Origin: Aricia agestis
Lineage: Eukaryota; Arthropoda; Insecta; Lepidoptera; Lycaenidae
Assembly (NCBI RefSeq): GCF_905147365.1
Contig: NC_056423.1
Span: 848,501 to 912,500 of the forward strand
DNA length: 64,000 bases
Direction of reading: 5' to 3'
Positions 59,884 through 64,000 of the stretch are shown here, piece by piece. Position 1 is the stretch's first letter, and each line of letters begins with the position of its first letter. Made by a program: the position numbers and the translations under genes. A model generated the notes under the pieces. It saw only the letters and a program-made list of their open reading frames with translations, did no database searches and had not been told where the DNA came from.

Positions 59884-60092
59884 GGTAATATTATGTCTGC
59901 GAAAGTGTCTGTCCGTCTGTCTGTATGTTACCTCTTTTCGCCCAAACCGCGAAACCGATTTTGCTCTTTGGTATGGAGATACTTCGAGTCCCCGGAAAGG
60001 ACATAGGATACTTTTTTCCCCGAAAAAATGTACGGTTCCCGCGCGATAAACGAGTTTTGGCGCAACGGGGCTGCGGGCATCCACTAGTGTAG
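59884..60092 (+). mobile_element. HEL-2, near-complete copy
   Basis: ATATTATGTCTGCGAAAGTG through GGTTCCCGCGCGATAAACG to GGGGCTGCGGGCATCCACTAG, before a T. Confidence 0.7.
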
Positions 60093-60202
60093 TATAAAGC
60101 AAAGTTTATTTTTTCTGTCCATTTGTATGCTTGGACCTTTTAAACTATGCAACGGATCTCGATAAGCTAGTAAACCAAATGAGGTGAAAATCCATACCTA
60201 TA

Positions 60203-60695
60203 TCTATATATTAATACGTGAGCCAAAAACTTTGTAACCCTTTTGACGAAAAATGGGGAAACGTAGGTGAATGAAATTTTGCACAGTTATAGTTTATATG
60301 GTGAAGGAGTGCATCGAGCTAATATTATCTTGAAATTATGCTTTTATCATACATTTTTTTAACAAATAAAACATTACACACACTACAAGTGTACACACTA
60401 GGAAAAATGACAGATTTTTGAGTGACAAGCCTATACATACGAATTATACTCTTTTATTTATGGTTGAAGTCTGTTGACAACAAGGTGACAAATTGAAAAT
60501 GGATTATAGCTTTTTGTATTGAATCTTAGATACTATTAGACAATGCTTACACGGCCAGTCTGAGATCAGCTGAGTCCCAGAGACAAGAGTTGAAAAAAAT
60601 ATGATAAAGTCAATATTTTTTACAAAATATAGGGAGTAGGTAGTCCTAATATTGGTGGAACTAAGGTCGAATTTCGACCATTGGGCGATCTCTAG
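60203..60695 (+). mobile_element. HEL-3, complete 493-bp non-autonomous Helitron
   Basis: Starts TCTATATATTAATACGTGAG after an A and ends GGCGATCTCTAG before a T. It has a hairpin near the 3' end (GGTCGAATTTCGACC at 60666-60680) followed by about 15 nt to CTAG, exactly the Helitron layout. This is the clearest Helitron in the window. Confidence 0.85.
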
Positions 60696-60696
60696 T

Positions 60697-60892
60697 TATT
60701 ACAAATGCGAAAGTGTATCTGTCTGTCTGTTACCTCTTCCCGCCCAAGCCGCTGAACCGATTTTGTTGAAATTTTGTATGCAGGTACTTTAAGTCCCGGG
60801 AAAGGACATAGAATACTTTTTGACCCGGAGAAATGAACGGTTCCTTCTCGATAAACGAATTTTGACGCGACGGAGTTGCGGGCGTTATTTAG
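60697..60892 (+). mobile_element. HEL-2 copy next to HEL-3
   Basis: ATTACAAATGCGAAAGTGTA to GACGGAGTTGCGGGCGTTAT; it starts about 2 bp after the HEL-3 end. Confidence 0.68.
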
Positions 60893-61374
60893 TCGAATAT
60901 AATTTTTTGTGCTTATTGGGTATGTCTGAGAATCGGTTAATATCTATTTTTCATACTAGACATAAGATACCAACACAGAAATACAAATTTTTGGCGGGTT
61001 ATCATATGAATATCATGAAATACCAACACAGCCAATTCACATATTAATTCGCACATGACAGCACGTTTTGTGCAATTTATTTGTCACTTTTTTTAAACAT
61101 TTTTTCTTTGTAGATGTACTTTAAAAGGGGACAGAGGATAAATACATACCATAATAGCTGTCCATAATTTCGGAATGCCTCAGAAAACGTTACAATAAGA
61201 CCAAGTCATCTTTGACCTAATATAAATAGCTCCATCAATTAAGCTCGTGCACATCTGAAGATATAACATAAAGCTAATATTTAAAATATAGCAAATATTT
61301 TTATCTACAAATCTTAAAATAACGTGTACCTATTAACTATACTACAACATAATCTACAAACGTATGAAAATTTT

Positions 61375-61695
61375 CGAAAGTGGTAGACTAACAGAGATAG
61401 AAAAGATTAAATATTTCGATTTGATGGTCCTAAAATATGGATTGGTCTATTTGTAGGACAATGCTACTGTTAAATTACATAAATAATAACCTATCAATAT
61501 AAAAAACATCAGCTTGTTAGGGTTCCGTAGTCAACGAGGACTTGTTGATTACAGAACCCTAAAACGGAACCGCCACTTTCGAGGATTTTCGCAGCGGAAA
61601 TTGTTGTTTGTCTTATCAAAATAAAGCTATTCACGAAAAATTAGCTTAATAGTAATCAAGTCAAAAAATGTTCTAGGGAACCTGTACTAATAGTA
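61375..61695. repeat. Dispersed repeat (copy 3 of 3), with internal inverted repeat
   Basis: TTTTCGAAAGTGGTAG, GATGGTCCTAAAATATGG, then AGGGTTCCGTAGTCAA / AGAACCCTAAAACGGAACC, then ATTTTCGCAGCGG, AAGCTATTCACGAA. Shared with 25045 and 30166. Confidence 0.55.
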
Positions 61696-61964
61696 CCTAT
61701 AAGAAAATACTACACAATAATTACCTACGCCTTTTATGAAAATACATGGTTTTACATAACACTCCATATACGTCCCTGTCTTCTATTGGTGGTGTTAACC
61801 GCTACATATGGTATGATAACCAGATGAGTGTTAATTATTACACCAATGACGATCGATCATCTTAATAAGGCGATGGGAGGGTCTAAGGAGGTGTGCCATT
61901 TAGTGGTGCCAAGTTAGAAAGAACCGGTTTTGTTCCCAGGCTTTGTTGATTAATACTATATAGA

Positions 61965-62110
61965 AATAAATAAAAATGTTTTATTTTCAAGTCGGTTAAA
62001 AATCAACGCTTTAAGAACGTCTACCTGAGGCCTACCACCGGTTCGGGAACTAACCTGACGAGAAGAGCCGGCATAAGAAGCTCTCAACGGGATGGTGTGT
62101 AACGAATTCT
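61965..62110. mobile_element. Retroelement 3'-end fragment (pair with 20516)
   Basis: CTACCACCGGTTCGGGAACT, ACGAGAAGAGCCGGCATAAG, AAGCTCTCAACGGGATGG. Confidence 0.5.
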
Positions 62111-62373
62111 TCCTCATAAAAAGACAGAAAAATATCACTCTTTTCGTTAGAAAGTATGTTTTCCAAAATTTACAAACCAACTTTAATAGGGTTGAGAATT
62201 TAGAACGATATTAATTATTATTTTCGTGACAGTTTATAATATATTTAAACCTATATTATTCTAGACAATAATATTCTAAGCTATAGTTATAAACTTTACA
62301 TGAGTAATGAGTATATTGTTTCGATTTTTTGGACTAATTACAACTCTATGTTAGTAATTAGTATACTATTGAC

Positions 62374-62698
62374 TTTTTTTTAATGAAATAGATGGGCAAA
62401 CGAGCAAACGGGTCACCCGATGGAAAGCAACTTCCGTCGCCCGTGGACACTCGCAGCATCAGAAGAGCTGCAAGTGCGTTGCCGGCCTTTTAAGAGGGAA
62501 TAGGGTAATAGGAGAGGGAAGGGAAGGGAATAGGGGAGGGTAGGGAAAAGAATAGGATAGGGGATTGGGCCTCCGGTAAACTCACTCACTCGGCGAAACA
62601 CAGCGCAAGCGCTGTTTCACGCCGGTTTTCTGTGAGAACGTGATATTTCTCCGGTCGAGCCGGCCCATTCGTGCCGAAGCATAACTCTCCCACGTATA
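62374..62698 (-). mobile_element. SINE-2 copy
   Basis: Full-length minus-strand copy from poly(T) to cccacgtata, with a G-rich tract at 62495-62560. Confidence 0.85.
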
Positions 62699-63287
62699 AA
62701 GTTGTGTCTTGTCTGTGACTGTGTCTAAGTTACTTTAAAAAACTTATAGCTTAAGTTTTATCGCATGAACTGGCGCAAATCCTTAAAGTGTGTAATGGCC
62801 TTACGCGCATTACGTTTAGTGAACAAAAAGAGTTGAGTTATGTCCGAGTTAAAACCACTTTGTGTTCAAATATTATGTTCAAATCACACACAATTTTGTA
62901 TACTTTATTGATGCGATGAAAAATTGTTTTATTTTCATTAGAGATGTTGCCCGTTAGCTTCGTTTGCACTTTTTTCTTCTTCTTATTAAAATTCTGTATC
63001 CAAATTTATAATTTCATCTAAAGCGGTTCTACGTTTTAATACTGAATAGGCAACTGATAGAAAGATAGGCTCGCATTTTTTAAATAAGTCCTTTACATCT
63101 ATAACTTAAAACGACCCGATACCAGCTCCTAAAGTAACCGTGACCCAAGCCCGATGGTCGCTGGTCGTTCTTATCAGAGAGTGCATAATATACATAAAAA
63201 ACTTTCAGCTTTTATAAAGTGATAGAAGTCTAGCTGTTCCCGGCCTTTGGGAATGATATATTAAGCCAACAAAAATATTCAAAATCC

Positions 63288-63470
63288 ATACATTATAAAT
63301 AGAAAGTGTGTCACTCCACGTCCAAACCGCTGAACCTATTTTGCTAAACTTTGGTATAGAGATACTTTGAGTCCCGAAAAAAAGACATAATATAATTTAA
63401 TGTTTATTCCGGAAAAATGGTTTTCGCGTGAGTTTTGGAAAAACGGAGTATCGGTCTACTTCTAATTTCT
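63288..63470 (+). mobile_element. HEL-2 copy, diverged
   Basis: ATTATAAATAGAAAGTGTGTC, GTCCAAACCGCTGAACC, GGTATAGAGATACTTTGAG, right end decayed. Confidence 0.55.
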
Positions 63471-63582
63471 TATTTTATTATTCGTCTTTTCACAGTAAAT
63501 GCACTGATTTTACCAGCTGTAACACAGTGATAACGAAACAGGAATGTAACCTATTTACCTTATGATGGAGAATTAGCGTCGA

Positions 63583-63590
63583 TGACGTCA
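63583..63590. promoter_or_regulatory. Consensus CRE palindrome TGACGTCA
   Basis: Third CRE (CGATGACGTCACAGACCC), in a modest CpG-rich patch 63575-63660 upstream of the dysf exons. Promoter use is unproven. Confidence 0.3.
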
Positions 63591-63715
63591 CAGACCCAAC
63601 ATGGCGTCACTCGTTAGCGCGCCTAAATACATAACAACTGCCAAATTATAATGGCGCTGACGAATTGGCGAGCAAATATAAAGTATATTGCTAACATTAT
63701 TTGGATTTGCAATAA

Positions 63716-63914
63716 ACTATATGGCGCCTGCAACTCCGTTGCACCAAAATTCGTTTAACGCGCGTGAACTGTTCATTTCTCCGGGATAAAAATTAAGTAT
63801 ACCATGTCCTTTCCCGGGAAGTATTTCTATACCCAGCTCTATCGGTTTAGCAGTTTGGGCGTGTACAGGTAATAGACAGACACACTTTCGCATTTATAAT
63901 ATTAGTATGGATGT
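63716..63914 (-). mobile_element. HEL-2 copy
   Basis: GGCGCCTGCAACTCCGTTGC to ACACTTTCGCATTTATAAT and ATTAGTATGGA, minus strand. Confidence 0.65.
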
Positions 63915-64000
63915 CAATGTTAACATAGATAAATCGAACGACAGTAGAACCTCAGTTATTCGTGAATAAAATTTCAATAAATAACATGATGTCTCCATAA

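Larger units (their letters stand above)
39465..64000 (-). other. dysf: dysf first intron or 5' flank, no exon recognised
   Basis: The exon feeding 39464 must supply the first two bases of a codon. I found no convincing candidate with a donor in that phase, so the start exon may be very short here or beyond the right edge. Repeats are listed separately. Nothing recognisable was seen in 40845-41991, 42380-43380, 46782-48217, 50022-50953, 52880-54298, 55881-56525, 57894-58737, 60893-61374 or 62699-63287. Confidence 0.6.

Noticed and set aside
63549..63620. Short ATG-containing segment with a gtaaat donor as dysf exon 1
   Set aside because: The ATG frame hits a TGA within four codons and the donor phase does not fit.

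Overview
The window looks like a stretch of a lepidopteran (butterfly or moth) chromosome. It is AT-rich and intron-like and carries no complete protein-coding gene. Two things point to Lepidoptera: the dense mix of short Helitrons, foldback MITEs, a tRNA-derived SINE and CR1-like LINE tails, and an insect bHLH-PAS gene with very long introns. The species cannot be fixed from the sequence.

The one gene I can support is dysfusion (dysf, the insect relative of NPAS4), read on the minus strand through three small internal exons: 39283-39464 (bHLH), 14242-14303 (linker) and 11935-12024 (start of PAS-A). All three have good splice sites. Their phases fit exactly: a codon is split 1+2 across the 25-kb intron, and the next junction falls between codons. 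The exon with the initiator methionine was not found and should lie above 39.5 kb or beyond the right edge. The rest of PAS-A, PAS-B and the C-terminus should lie beyond the left edge.

Everything else is intron or 5' flank filled with mobile DNA. There is a tRNA-derived SINE ('SINE-1', two full copies with 12-bp target duplications). A LINE-tailed SINE-like family ('SINE-2', about eleven copies) has a polypyrimidine/G-rich internal tract, and two pairs of copies are head-to-head. Many Helitron-type elements begin TC, end CTAG and sit between A and T (families HEL-1 to HEL-6). More than a dozen MITE or foldback insertions are present. An internally deleted LTR element has matching 4-bp target duplications (50954-51649). 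A 5'-truncated Penelope-like element keeps its GIY-YIG endonuclease (58738-59872). There are also several minisatellites, a 135-bp satellite and a 92-bp (TA)n run.

The most unusual pattern is a set of short-spacer inverted duplications (arms 24-31 bp, spacers 3-5 nt). For one of them, a second copy of the same dispersed repeat elsewhere in the window lacks the inverted arm, so the state without the duplication can be seen directly. No CRISPR array, rRNA, functional tRNA gene, bacterial feature or new multi-gene system was found.
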